A stretch of 64,000 bases of DNA from Monilinia fructicola (Eukaryota > Ascomycota > Leotiomycetes > Helotiales > Sclerotiniaceae). The notes under the pieces were generated by a model. It searched no databases. It worked only from the letters and a program-made list of their open reading frames with translations, and was not told the DNA's origin. Location: the NCBI GenBank assembly GCA_008692225.1, contig VICG01000012.1, forward strand, positions 806,001 to 870,000, given 5' to 3'. Positions 37,101-49,112 of the stretch are shown piece by piece (the first letter of the stretch is position 1; each line of letters starts with the position of its first letter). The position numbers were made by a program, and so were the translations under genes.

Positions 37101-38047
37101 AATAGACACTGGGTTAGGAGAGGATTTAAGGCTCGGGAGCTGTAACCCGTTTCTTTGTTTGCTGGTTGATCTTGGTGTGGGTTTATACAGTAGATGGAGG
37201 TTTGTAGATGCAGGGTTATAGATGCAGGGTTATAGATGTAGGGCTATAGATGTAGGTTCATACAGTAGATGTAGGTTTACAAATAAATGTAAGTTTGTAT
37301 ATTGAGAGAGAGGGGGGGAATTTGAGATATATGATGTTGAGTTGAATTAAGTTGAGTTGAGCTGAATTGTATCTATCATTTACTATTTATGTATTGTTCA
37401 TTACACTCGAGTAGATTGTCGATTGTCGATTGTAGATTGTAGATTGTGAATTATAGAACTCTAACTTTTAACCTTGCCCAAGTGTTTTGGCAAACTCTGG
37501 GTAGGATTTTTGGCGAGGGGGTTTTCAGCGCAGTAGGGATTTGAGGGTTTGGGGAGTTTTGGATGGATGGGGAGTTTTGGATGGATGGGGAGTTTTGGAT
37601 GGATGGGAGTTTTGGATGGATGGGTGGGTGTATGTGTGGATGGGTGAATGGTGTGAATGGATGGTGAGATGAAATGGGATGGGGATGAGATGGGATGGAA
37701 TAAGATGGGATAGGATAGGATGGAATAGGATGGGCTTGGTATAGATAGATAATCTTATTATCTGATGTTGGATTTTGGGATGGGGATGGGAACTGCATAG
37801 GGATGGGGATTTGGAATTGCATGGAATGCAGGTGTTGGTGGGATGTGTGGGATGTGGTGGGATGTGGTGGGATGCGGTGGTTTGGTGGTGTTTTGATGAT
37901 ACCGTGATACCGTGGTGCTGTGATGCTGTGATGCTGTAATATCGTGATACCTTCATATCCCGAGTCGTTTAATATGATGCTATAATGGTGGCTTGGGTGG
38001 GTGGGAAGAGGTGGTTTGGTAAATCCATGGATGATTAATTAATATTG
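34170..38047. repeat. Low-complexity G/T-rich intergenic block with many micro- and minisatellites
   Basis: No gene is supported. The plus strand is strongly G/T-biased over 34.8-38.0 kb. Clear tandems include TGGTGGTA-type units (35096-35130), (CATC)n at 35213-35244, (TTGTA)n near 35650-35675, (ATCT)n at 36187-36212, two copies of a ~36-bp GGATGTAGGGAGGGGGAGG-like unit (about 36780-36862), and three copies of a TGGGGAGTTTTGGATGGA unit (about 37555-37625). Long open frames here, on either strand, are by-products of these repeats. The first ~250 bp probably include the histone H1 3' UTR. Confidence 0.75.
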
Positions 38048-38049
38048 TA

Positions 38050-39726
38050 CTTGGCGTTGTTTTAGGTCAATACCGGGCTAAATATTAATCGAAAAAAACG
38101 GAATAATATATTCTTATATATTTGATGTTTAGAAAATTATAATAAATGAATAAATATATTAAATATTATAAAAAATGCTTTTAAAATACTATAAAATTAA
38201 AAAAAGTATAATAAACGCTTTAAATTTTTAAATATTAATGCTTTTATATATATATTTTAAAAAGAAAATTTAAAAAACTTAATATTATTTTATCTCACTT
38301 AACTATTTTATAAAAGTAATAATTATAAAAAAAGCATTTAAGCATATAATATAATTATAATATGTAAATATAATAAATATATTTTAACAAAATTTAAATA
38401 AAACTTTATATATGAAATTTATATAATAAATTTATATAATTAATAAAATATATAATTTATATCTATATAAATATAAATAAAGATTATAATTAACTAAAAA
38501 TTTAAAAAAAACTAAATTTATAAAGTAAAATTTTAAATATTTTATTTAATTAAAATTTTTTTAATAAATAATAAATAACTTTATTAATATTTAAAATATA
38601 TATATTAAATAAAATTAAAAAAAATAAAAATAAAAAAAAGGCTTATAAGTTTTAAAAAGGTAAATTTGCTTTATTTAAATTAATACAAGTATATTTTTTA
38701 ATTAAAAATTTAAATTTTCTACTTTTTATATTAATATATATATTGATATAATAAATAATATTAAATTTTAAAAATATTTAATAAAACTTTAAAGCTTATA
38801 TTATTTTTCTATAATCTTAATTTTTAATATTTATATATTATTCAATTGAAAATTAATAGATTAATAAATTTAAAAATTTTCTAAAATCATTAACTTTATA
38901 ATATTAATATTTTTGAAAATAATTTTTATAATAGAAACACTTTATAAAAAGATCTTAAAATACTAAATCTAATATATATATATATATATAAATTATATTA
39001 AATTATATTAAATTATATTAAATTATATATTAAATTATATTAAATTATATTCAATTATATTTTAATTATATTAAATTATATTAAGATTTCATTAAATAAT
39101 AAGTTTAATATTCGCTTATGCCTCTTTTAAAACGCGCGCGAGTATAATTATATATATATATATATATATAATAGAAAAAGATAGAATATAATTAGATATT
39201 TACTTAGAAACTATATCTATAAAGTAATTCTTATTTAAATTTATAAGATTATATAATATTTTTATTATTATATATAATAGAAATATTATAATACTTTTTT
39301 CTCTCTTATATTTATAAAAGGCTTTTATAAATCTAATAATAATAGATAAAACTAAACTAAGATTAATATATTATATAAATTAAATACATTATCTAATATA
39401 ATCTTTTAATTTTCTTATATAATTAATAATTAAATCTGCGAGTTTATCAAAAGTTAAAATATAAGTAATATAAAATAGTAAAAAAATATCTTTTTAAACT
39501 TCTCTTTTATATATTGATAAAGGACTCTTGATATTTAGAAATTTAAATAAACTTATTAAATATTAATCTTTAAAGTTCTTAATATTTTAAAGTTTTCTTA
39601 TAAATCTAAACAATGGATTAATTCGATTTGTTTATTAAATTTTCTAAAGATGAAGATTAAATACACAATATATAATTTCGTTTTCGGTTGATTTTTAGCC
39701 CGGCATTGACCCAAAACAACGCCAAG
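38050..39726. mobile_element. RIP-eroded Tc1/mariner-superfamily (Fot1/Flipper-like) DNA transposon
   Basis: About 46-bp terminal inverted repeats open with CTTGGCGTTGTTTT at 38050 and end with its complement at 39726. They differ at five positions, four of them G/A or C/T transitions. TA lies directly outside each end (38048-38049 and 39727-39728), as expected for the TA target duplication of Tc1/mariner/pogo elements. Total length is 1677 bp, near the 1.8 kb of Fot1-like elements. The interior is almost pure A/T, with no open frame, as after repeat-induced point mutation. A patch ACGCGCGCGAG near 39131 survives. Superfamily assignment rests on TIR, TA and size; no transposase motif can be read. 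Confidence 0.85.
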
Positions 39727-39729
39727 TAG

Positions 39730-42700
39730 ATGTGCTTAGTACGGAGCATACAGAGTATTCCAAGGTTACTATAGTACAGCTGGAGGTATTATATAACACA
39801 ATTTCTACTCTGTACTTTCCTCCGTTACAGAGTACAGTACATACAAGTACTTGTAGGTTCTTACTAATTATATTGGAATAAAACAGATCCGTAGAGTAGA
39901 TGAACGAGCGCTGTGGCTGAGTGGATGTTCAGACTGGTGGGAAGGGAAGATGAGTGGAATTATGGCTGGGTACCCTTCGGTACGGAGCCCGTGGGTGCAA
40001 TACGGAGTACAGTAGTGCAGTTGGCATATGCAGAGAGATGTGAAATTCAATTTCCGGAGTGCCGGACCCAGTTCTTGTTGTGTAACCTGATTGTATGGGA
40101 GGTAGGGATTGGTCGGTTGGCTGGATGGAGGGATGGAGGAGGGTGGGAGAGTGGAAGGTTCATGATATGGGTGAAGATGTGAGGATGTGACGTGATGATA
40201 TGATTGAAAGATGGGGATGGGATGATTAGATGATTAGATGATGGGATGATGGGATGATGGGATGGATGATGGAGTTGGTAACTTAGTATGTACTGTAGAG
40301 GCGGGATAGGATGCATCGGATCAAGATACTCTGGACAGAGTACAAATGAGACGGCTGAATCAAGGGTATATACAAGCAGTGTTGTATAAATGAATGAATA
40401 AAAGTCAATACTTATTATTATGCAAGCAGAAAGAAGTATGGAGAGGAGAGATCCATGGATAGAATGAATTCCCATGCAAATCAGAGAGAAAAGAAGAGAA
40501 CAAGAATAGGAGAGACACCTAAACAAATAAAGGAATACCAAGGGCAAGTTTCAGATGATGGCAATAAACGATGTGTGGTGATCCAAAGGCTTCCAAGTTG
40601 TCGTTCCAATTCCTTTCCCCTTTGAGAGAGAAATAGATGCCAGCTGGAGCTGGAGACCTGGACAAAGTGCCGAGGGGTGCGCAGTAAGGAGTAATGCTAA
40701 TGCCACCCATGTGGTCAGATAGATATGGATGGATGTATCTGGTGGACGGAGCACTCAGGTATATGTAGCAAGGACAGAGTGTATGAAGTGCGGATGAATA
40801 TCAGCATATCCGGTGGTGTTGTTATTGTCGAAAGGAGTGCGACTTTTTGTGATTATTTGTATCATATGTTGCAAAGGATAGAGTAGATATGTTTCATATA
40901 ATTCTCGTATATGTATATACGTTGTATGGAGTACAATCAATCAATGCTTTGATAAATGAGGGTTTTATTGTAACCCTTTGAACCCTTCGATTGATGATAC
41001 AGGATGGAGTAGAGAGACTGAGAGAGAGATACTGATCCATACCGCTACCAAGACTATTATATCAATGGATCTTTATATAGTTTAGACTTTTGATTATATA
41101 CACCCGTACAGTAGCAGAAGATCATCATTATCTATTGACCATTCATAAAAATCAATCAGGGCGGTCGATCATCTTTTGAGGGAGGTGCAGTCCACGGTAC
41201 TCAAGTACTTATTAGTAGAACATTAATAGAATCTTGAGATTCATCGGAAATGATATTGGTATTGTGATTGAGATGGAAATGGAGATGGAGATGGAGACGA
41301 TGTGATGGGATATATATACGAGTGATATATACATACATACATATATATACTTATATTTATACTTACTTATACTTATTACATATCCATGGATTATAGCAGT
41401 AAATTCTAAATCGATTTGATCTAACTACCTAGGTATACTCGAGTAGCTACTTACATATCCATAGATATATATATATGTATGTATATACATACACATGGAT
41501 ATCCATACTTTTAAACTCATTGTACTCTCCATACAACACGTATATCCATCCTCCTCTAAGCCCAACAACCATGATATCATCTAGAACTACCACATCTCGT
41601 CTTCCATCTACGGACTACAGCACAATACATGCATACTGTATAACTTTCGAAGACACTGTATAAAAGTAGCAACGGCAAAGTCCGTTCCCTTGAACATTCT
41701 CTGGGCTCTGCAGACGGAAGCAGGTATTACTCATAATGAAGAAACAGATAGGAAGACCCTGGAGGAAGATGGCCATGACCATGCATCTCTAGCCTTGTTC
41801 GGGATGTGCAAGTTTCCATGCATAAGTAGGTGTTTAGTAGTACTGTGAGTATGATTATGGAGTGTGTACTGGTGTGGAATTGAAGAATGATAATAATAGA
41901 TGGGAGATTTTGTTGATTGAGAATGGATCTATGGATTGTGGATGTTTTTTGCTTTTCAAGAGGGAGTTGAATTGAGTTGAGTTGAATTGGATTGAATGAA
42001 GAATCTATGATATCGATCTATGGATCAGTAGAGAATACTCAGATAATCTATAAAGATTATTAATAAATAACTTAGAACCTTGAAAGCATTGGATCCTATA
42101 ATATTCACAGATATTAATACGAACAATGATATTATCTTTCTGCTTATCTAATAATCATTATTAGATATCGTACAAGTAGACTCGAGTAGATAGATATATT
42201 TAAATAAAAATTAAAGATACTTACTTACCCACTTGACTTTTTATTGAAAACGAAGATACATTATCTATATATTTATTTACTATCTAAGGATTATTATTCT
42301 TCTTTTAGAGATTAATCTTAATATATTAGTAGAAACCTCTTTTATTCTTAATTAGATTTAAAATCTTATATTTAATTTTAAAATAATAAGACTTTTTTAT
42401 CTCTTAGAACTTCTCTTATACTTAGGTATATTTTAATATAAGAGAAGGTAATATAAGTATAGTATAATATCTAATAATAAATATATAAATATTATAGAAT
42501 AAATAATATAAAAATATATAAGTATTTATTTAAATATCTATTTATTAATATATATTATAATACTTTAATTTAATATTTAATACTTATTAATAACCTTATT
42601 TATTTATAATACTTAATACTTCCTAGGTTAATTCTTAACTTAATTTCTTATACTTAATTCTTATACTTCTTTATACTTAATTCTATACTTAATTCTTAAT

Positions 42701-42968
42701 TTTTAACCTTAGTATTTATCTAATACTCTAAATACTTAAATATATTAAATATATTAAATATATTTAATTTATTAATATAAAACTATAATGTATTAATCTC
42801 TATATTACCGATTTAAGAACTGATTTGTATATGTATAATACATATTGTATATTATATAAGAAGATTATATACTACCTAATCTTTTCTTCCATTCTTTTCC
42901 ATCTTTTAGTCTTAATCTCGAAAGTCTTAAAATCTTCAATCCCATTTATTCACGCTTCTACTATTCTC

Positions 42969-43006
<38 letters not shown>

Positions 43007-43800
43007 CATCCCTCTATCCCCTCTCTATTTATCCCTCTCCCAAAAATATCTTCCCCTGGTACTACTTTTGCTTTGATCCCTGATTACCCACAACTTATTA
43101 TTCCTCTTAACCTTTCACGGTTGAATCTCTCTCTCTCTTTTACTCAACTCTCCTCTACTTTTACTCTACTTCTACTCTGCTTCTTCTCTATCCACTTTAA
43201 CCCAATTTCTGCCTTCGACTCGTATCCACTCTAACCTTTTTGATTCTCTTCCCTTTGCCGATAACCTTTCATATGACCTCAACTCCTCTTTCACTAAAAT
43301 TGCTCATAATATTCTTCTATCAATCCAATTCAATTCAGTTCAATTCAATCAATTACTTACTTAGTAGACAATCAGTCAGACTCCATATTGATCTTGGATT
43401 TGGAATTTCATTCTCATTACTCGTCTCATCTTCATCTTCATCTTCATCTTCATTTCATATCCCAAGGTTCCAAGGTTCCAAGGTTCCTTGTGAAACCTTC
43501 ATTACGACTAATCAATTATTTCACTCTAACTCACTCACTATACTTATCCTGCTCACTACTCACTCACTACTCGCTCACTACTCACTCACTACTCACTCAC
43601 TACTCACTACGCATTTTTACTACTCGACTACTATTTTCATTAGCAGACCGCACTATCAATTTGGTTCCGCATCCGCAAAGACCCGTATCTCCTTTTTTAA
43701 TATCCCTCATCTCTTACATCCGACACAACCTCGCCCAGAGTATAACAACAATTAACGCGTGAAAGCGTTGATACCCATCAACAGCTTTACGGATGCCACA
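39730..43800. other. Gene-less stretch with AT-rich island and TC microsatellite
   Basis: No gene is supported. 39730-40030 has several TACGGAG-type motifs, including an exact TACGGAGTA at 40001. 42040-42830 is a second very AT-rich island without visible terminal repeats. A TC dinucleotide tract lies at 42971-43004, and CTTCAT hexamers at about 43430-43460. Tandem ACTCACT units lie at about 43535-43615. The last ~700 bp are pyrimidine-rich and probably serve as promoter and 5' UTR of the PIP5-kinase gene. Confidence 0.6.
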
Positions 43801-43810
43801 CTTCGAAGAG

Positions 43811-46746
43811 ATGCCATCGTTCTTAACCGACGATACTGGCCTATGTATTCGTCGACTCGTCCCCCTTTGATCTACCCAGCATCTTCGAAACTCTCACGAG
43901 AAGTTATCCGTCAATGGTGCGAATGGGACAAACGGTACAAACGGCGTAAACAACAGAACCACTACACTTAATGCAATTAGAAACGGGTTGGAAAATGGAT
44001 CAGATGTATATATTGACGGCGCTTCAAATGGTAACGGGATGACTGCCCGGCACAAACGAATGGAGATACTCATCACGAGGCCACTTTAAACTCCTTACCA
44101 AATGGCAGATCCAGCGCTGGCAGTTGGGATTATCGCTCCAGGACCTCGATGAGTGACAGTACATATTCGGTAAATGACCAACCTAATGGGACAGCCCAGA
44201 ATGGAAGGAGGAATCCAACGTCTTCAAATGCTTTTAATAGATTATCGAATGGGACTGAGGATAGAAATTCGTTCGCGTCGACAAATGGAACCATATCGAA
44301 CGCTACATTAGACACCCCACGGCCATCATCACTACCAGTGACAGTGAACACCAACATAGAATCCCCAGTCCTCCACCCAGTACCTAATCCTCAGAGTACG
44401 GGCCCATTGACTTATCAATCACCTTTGTTGCCGTCGACTCCTGTACCTGCCAATTCATTACCTGTGCCCGAGACACCTGCTCGATCTGCGAATAGTTCTT
44501 CACCACATCGATTGTCTTCACCTGCCGCATATCCCACACCTTCACCGTCACAAAACTCTCTTCAACACCCGGGCTCGACGCAGCTGAAACATCGACATAC
44601 GTTAGAAGTACCTAAAGTTGGCCCGAGCAGAAATTCAAAGGACGGTAACGACGCGGTCTTTACCAGTGGAAGGTTCTCGCCAACTTCTGTAGCGACCGGT
44701 GCTCGACGTGGATCTTCGAGTATCAACAGGAGAAACACACAATCGATACATTCGAATATGCCCCACGAGGAGGTTCCTCCAGATGAGGATGCGCTTAGAT
44801 GGGCAGAAGCTGTACGACAGAAGCGGGCGAGCAAGAGAAGAAAGAAGGATGAAGAAGATGATGATAGAGTCGTGGTTGGAACCAAGGTCGATCAGAACCA
44901 CGTTAACTGGGTTACGGCATACAATATGTTGACGGGTATTCGATTTACAGTTTCGAGAACAAACGCGAAGCTTGATAGACCATTAACTGATGCAGATTTC
45001 GAAGCCAAACATAAATTCTCGTTTGATATGTATGTTAGATGTGATGTGTGAGGGAATTAAGCTAACAAGTCATAGCACTGGTAACGAGTTAACTCCATCT
45101 GCAAAGTATGATTTCAAATTCAAGGATTATGCACCATGGGTATTTCGAAGTCTCCGAGCAAAGTTCAAGTTAGATCCCGCCGATTATCTCATGTCCTTGA
45201 CAAGCAAATATATCCTTTCGGAGCTGGGATCCCCGGGAAAGAGTGGAAGCTTCTTTTACTTCTCGAGAGATTACAAGTATATCATCAAAAACGATTCATC
45301 ATTCCGAACATAAGTTTCTGAGGAAGATCTTGAAGGACTACTATCACCATGTGGAGGATAACCCAAATACCCTCTTATCACAGTTCTATGGGCTTCATCG
45401 AGTGAAGATTCCATACGGGAGGAAGATACATTTTGTGGTTATGAACAACCTGTTTCCACCACACCGCGATGTTCACCAAACCTTTGATTTGAAAGGGTCA
45501 ACCATTCGGACGAGATTTCAAAGAAGAGAACCTAGAACAGAATCCCCGTGCTACACTGAAGGATTTGAATTGGCTTCGACGAAATCTTCACCTCGAATTC
45601 GGGCCGGAAAAGAGACGAGTCTTCTTCGAGCAAATGGAAAAGGATGTGGCGTTGTTGCAGAAACTAAAGATTATGGATTATAGTATGTTGGTTGGAATCC
45701 ACGACTTGACCAAGGGCAACGAAGAAAATCTACGAGACAAGACTTTGCAAGTCTTCCAACCAGGGGGGGATAACCCAGTGGATGATCCTGGACCACCTGG
45801 ACCTTTGATGAGGACACCAAGTAAGCTGGAGAGTGCTCGAAAAGCAAGGGAGTTGCGTCAAATCATCAAGCAAGAAAAACCAATTCCGATGGGCCAAAGC
45901 AGTTCTCGAATGCCGGATGAAATCGAGGAAGAGAACAAGAAAGACTTCACTTTCTATAGTGATGATGGCGGGTTCCGAGCTACACATGAAGATAACAGTC
46001 CGGGGGAGGAAATCTTCTTCCTGTCAATCATTGACTGTCTTACACATTATGGTACCCTCAAGAAGCTTGAACATCTCTTTAGTAAGTAGACTTGATTTGT
46101 CAAGGTTGATATATATGCTAACAACATAACAGAGGGTCTCAAGCATGATAAAAAGATGATCTCTCCTATCAATCCTCAACCCTATGGCGACCGTTTCATA
46201 GAATTCATTGAGGGTATCACAAAATCCAAAGAAGAGGCTGATCGCGATGAGGAGTGTCCTCTCCCACCCGTACCTCACACAGACTCAAACCTGACCACCT
46301 CTTCTACACGTCGACGTTCAAACAGTGCACACATGCATCGTACCATCACAAACAATACCACCATCCAACGCGCCGAGAATGAAGCCTTGAGAACTGAGCA
46401 TGATGGAAGACGAGAGCATATTGAACCGAGAACTGTTTCGACCGTCAGAAGTCCAAGTGCGGAGAGGACGAATGGGCTACAAGGACAGATCCTGCCCGTT
46501 GTAGAGGAAATGGGAGAGGCTAGTAGTACAGGGGGTAGAAGTGGAAGAAGCATTAGAAGTATACATGATGATGATAGACCAGCGACTCCTGCGAAAGACT
46601 ATCCTCCGAGCTTGAATGGGAATAGCGGGAGACCACAAAGTGTAAGGAGGATGATAAGTAGGAGCAGCTTGGAAAAACAATTACCGCCGCTACCGCCGCA
46701 TGGAAGAGGTGTGGGGGAGAAAGATTCGGGAATTGTGATGAATTAA
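43811..46746 (+). CDS. MSS4: Phosphatidylinositol-4-phosphate 5-kinase (MSS4 type), reading frame interrupted
   Basis: PIP5K makes PI(4,5)P2 at the plasma membrane, controlling actin, endocytosis and cell-wall signalling. Catalytic-domain landmarks: [62 protein letters not shown] and the C-terminal [16 protein letters not shown]. Introns are 45030-45075 (46 nt) and 46082-46132 (51 nt); both restore the consensus when removed. The N-terminus is Ser/Asn/Thr-rich; the best start is 43811. The frame is broken at least five times: a C5 run at 43861-43865, near 43910, near 44036, an A5 run at 45287-45291, and an extra C at 45507 inside the GST-x-GR motif. Between lesions the protein is well conserved, without nonsense codons. 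The gene is normally essential and single-copy, so sequence error is likelier than decay. The C-terminal ~190 residues are disordered and Ser/Arg-rich. Confidence 0.9.
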
Positions 46747-46749
46747 GGA

Positions 46750-47828
46750 GGGTAAGCAACACGTGTAAGGCGCATGGAGTGGATGAAATAATACAGTGGG
46801 AGTAGCAAGAGTTGCAGAGTCACAGTTGATAGAGGGATAAGGAAGAAGTGCAGAGTCACAGTTGATAGGAGTAGGAAGAGTTTCCGAGTCACAGTGATAG
46901 AAGGAGTAAGTGGAGTGAAGTGGAGGATAAGATAAGATACCATGATACCATCTAGCGAATCGCCTTTTTCTTTCGTTCTTTTTTTTTCTTTCCTTGAAGC
47001 TTTCCTTTCTTTTGATTCTAATTTTCTTTTGACTTTTGACCGTCATCGACTGACAAACTTGGGTGTTTCTTTCTTTTGTGTTTGAGTTTTTTAAAGGTTG
47101 GGGTGGAGTGGGGGGAAAGAGGGAAGAGGAGAGAGGATGGGAAATAGAGCGAGGAGAGAAGAAGATACAATCTCTACTATAGTGTTGTTCTTTGAATTTG
47201 TTGGAATACGTATGGAAGAAGTTTGGTGTTTCAAAGGGAGTCACGAATCTTCTTGGTGCGATTATCCGATGTGAGGAGTGAAAGGGGAGAGAGAAAGGCG
47301 AGGCGAGGCGAGGCGAGGCGAGGTGAGGAGATGAGATAGAAGGAGAGTAGAAACATGAAAGGCAAAAGATCAACAGGAGTGTCAAGGGGATTGTAGATAG
47401 TATTCGAACTTGGAGATAGACTGATTTGATTGACTTATTGAGGTTGATGTGGAGAGTGAGAATGAGAGTGAGAGTAAAGGTTAAAGTGAAAGAGAAGAAG
47501 TTCCGATGGATCGATGGATGGATGGATAGACAAACAAACTACTATTGTATGAATGGCATGGCATGGCATGGCATGGCACGGAATGGAATGGAATGGAACC
47601 TCCCAATCTATCTATATAAAAAAAGTTTAAAAGTTTATGAGTCTGCGTTTGACTTTTTTTTTTTTTTTTTTGTCCATTTTGCTTTTGGTTTTGATGTCGG
47701 TGTTGGTGTTGGTGTTGTGGATGTTGGGGATGTTGGGGATGTTGATGTGCTGTGTGTAAATTATATATAATTATCTCTTCCCTTTTCTTCTCCTTCCTTC
47801 TCCTTTCTTCCTTCTCCTTCCTTCCTTT
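46750..47828. repeat. Intergenic block with short tandem repeats
   Basis: No gene is supported. Present are three CAGAGTCACAGTTGATAG-like copies (about 46815-46900), (AGGCG)n at 47297-47322, (GGCAT)n at 47554-47580, a T18-type run near 47655, and TTGGTGTTGG units at 47695-47745. The first part is presumably the PIP5-kinase 3' UTR. Confidence 0.6.
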
Positions 47829-48750
47829 TTAAAAGCGAGACCTAATGTTGACATTCACCTTTTGGGGGGTCGAGTGCAGGGGGAGAGGTGGAGGGGAGGA
47901 AGGGTAGGGTCGGCTGGGGTGGACTTTGGAGGTTTGCATGGGAACGGGAGTGGGAGTGAAAGTTTTGGGTCCATCATCGAGAGGGTTGGAAGGGCCCGGG
48001 TGGTGATGGAGGTGGGGCGTAGAGATGGAGATTTGTTTGATGCTGAGTTCGGGATGTGGAGTCGATGTTGATGGGTGGGTGAATGATATTGAGCTATCGA
48101 TCTCATGCTGGGCTGGAGAGAATTCCACGATGGGGGAGACGGGTTCGAGGGGGATGAAGGGGATGAAGTGGATGGAGATGAGGGGAAGAGTTAGGGGTGA
48201 GTGGATGGTTGTGATGGGGGGTGCGGAGATGGTAGATTGTTGGATGGGTCTTTGGTTACTTTGCGGTGCTTTTGGATTTGGGGGCGCGGGGGGGGATTTC
48301 AAAGTTGATTCGTGGATGTTGAAGGTTGGGTGGGTGGAGGGAAGGGGAGGGGAGGAGAGGTTTGTGTGTGTTGGGTGTAAGGGGTGATGTGATGTGATGT
48401 GATGTTGTAGGATATTGTTGATGGGATGGTTGAGGTGAAATGAGATGTTCTTTTGGATTTGTAGATATGTGAGGGATTGAGGATGAGAGGTGGATGAGAG
48501 TGGGTGATGGATGATGATGGATGATGCATGATGGATGATGCATGATATTGATTGGGAAGTTCGTTGGAAATAGCACACTCTAGTTCTTTTGCTATTGGGG
48601 GAAATTGTTGGGTTGAAGATAAACCAAAGCATTCGATTGCTTGATGACATGAAGGACATTGATATGTTCCAAGGTTTGCTTTGATCAACTCAAGAGACTC
48701 GAGACTTCCCTTTTGAGAATCTGGCTATTAGTTCTAGCTGGAGACCACAT
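47829..48750 (-). CDS. Pro/Ser/His-rich protein with N-terminal zinc-ribbon-like CxxC, frame uncertain
   Basis: The minus strand from ATG 48750 reads MWSPARTNSQILKREV, then one frame break near 48695-48706 (a TC doublet), then ESLELIKANLGTYQCPSCHQAIECFGLSSTQQFPPIAKELE. CPSC is a half zinc-ribbon; a second CxxC is not visible nearby. This part has clear amphipathic, protein-like composition. Downstream the same region opens into two Pro/Ser/His-rich frames built partly on TGATG repeats (48380-48560), where an intron is likely but could not be placed. One frame ends at 47829 with PQKVNVNIRSRF. Family unknown. The gene call rests on the Cys-containing N-terminus and the long open frame. Confidence 0.4.
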
Positions 48751-49112
48751 GACGTGGACGTGTTTGAAGTGTTTGAAGAGTTGGAAGTTTTCGAAGGGAT
48801 ATTGAATCGAATTGATTTGATTTGAATTGATTTGAATTGAATTGATTTGATTTGATTTGATAAACTTGATTGGTTTAATCAAAAAACCTTGACGGGTAAT
48901 CTACATCTCCAGCTACTTTCTGTTGAAATTCACTTTATCAATAAACAAAAAAGCGCACATGTAAATAATAAATATCTTCATCCTCTCCCGGTCTCTACCT
49001 TTCTTCTCAAAACAACATCTTTCTCTTATAGTCACTCTTTGATTCATAACAATACCACCACCACCATCACCACCAACAATAACAATAACAGTCATTTCCG
49101 AAAACTATCGAA

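Noticed and set aside
36710..37956. Several Pro/His/Ser-rich frames of 96-143 codons on the minus strand
   Set aside because: They follow TGGA/GGGA minisatellites, overlap in different frames, and contain no non-repeat protein segment.
45030..45310. A second short intron explaining the frame change after YKYIIK in MSS4
   Set aside because: The residues on both sides are contiguous in the kinase family; only one extra A is present and no GT..AG pair fits.
46690..47385. 231-codon Ser/Pro/His-rich frame on the minus strand
   Set aside because: It is built on purine-rich short tandem repeats and overlaps the 3' end of the PIP5-kinase.
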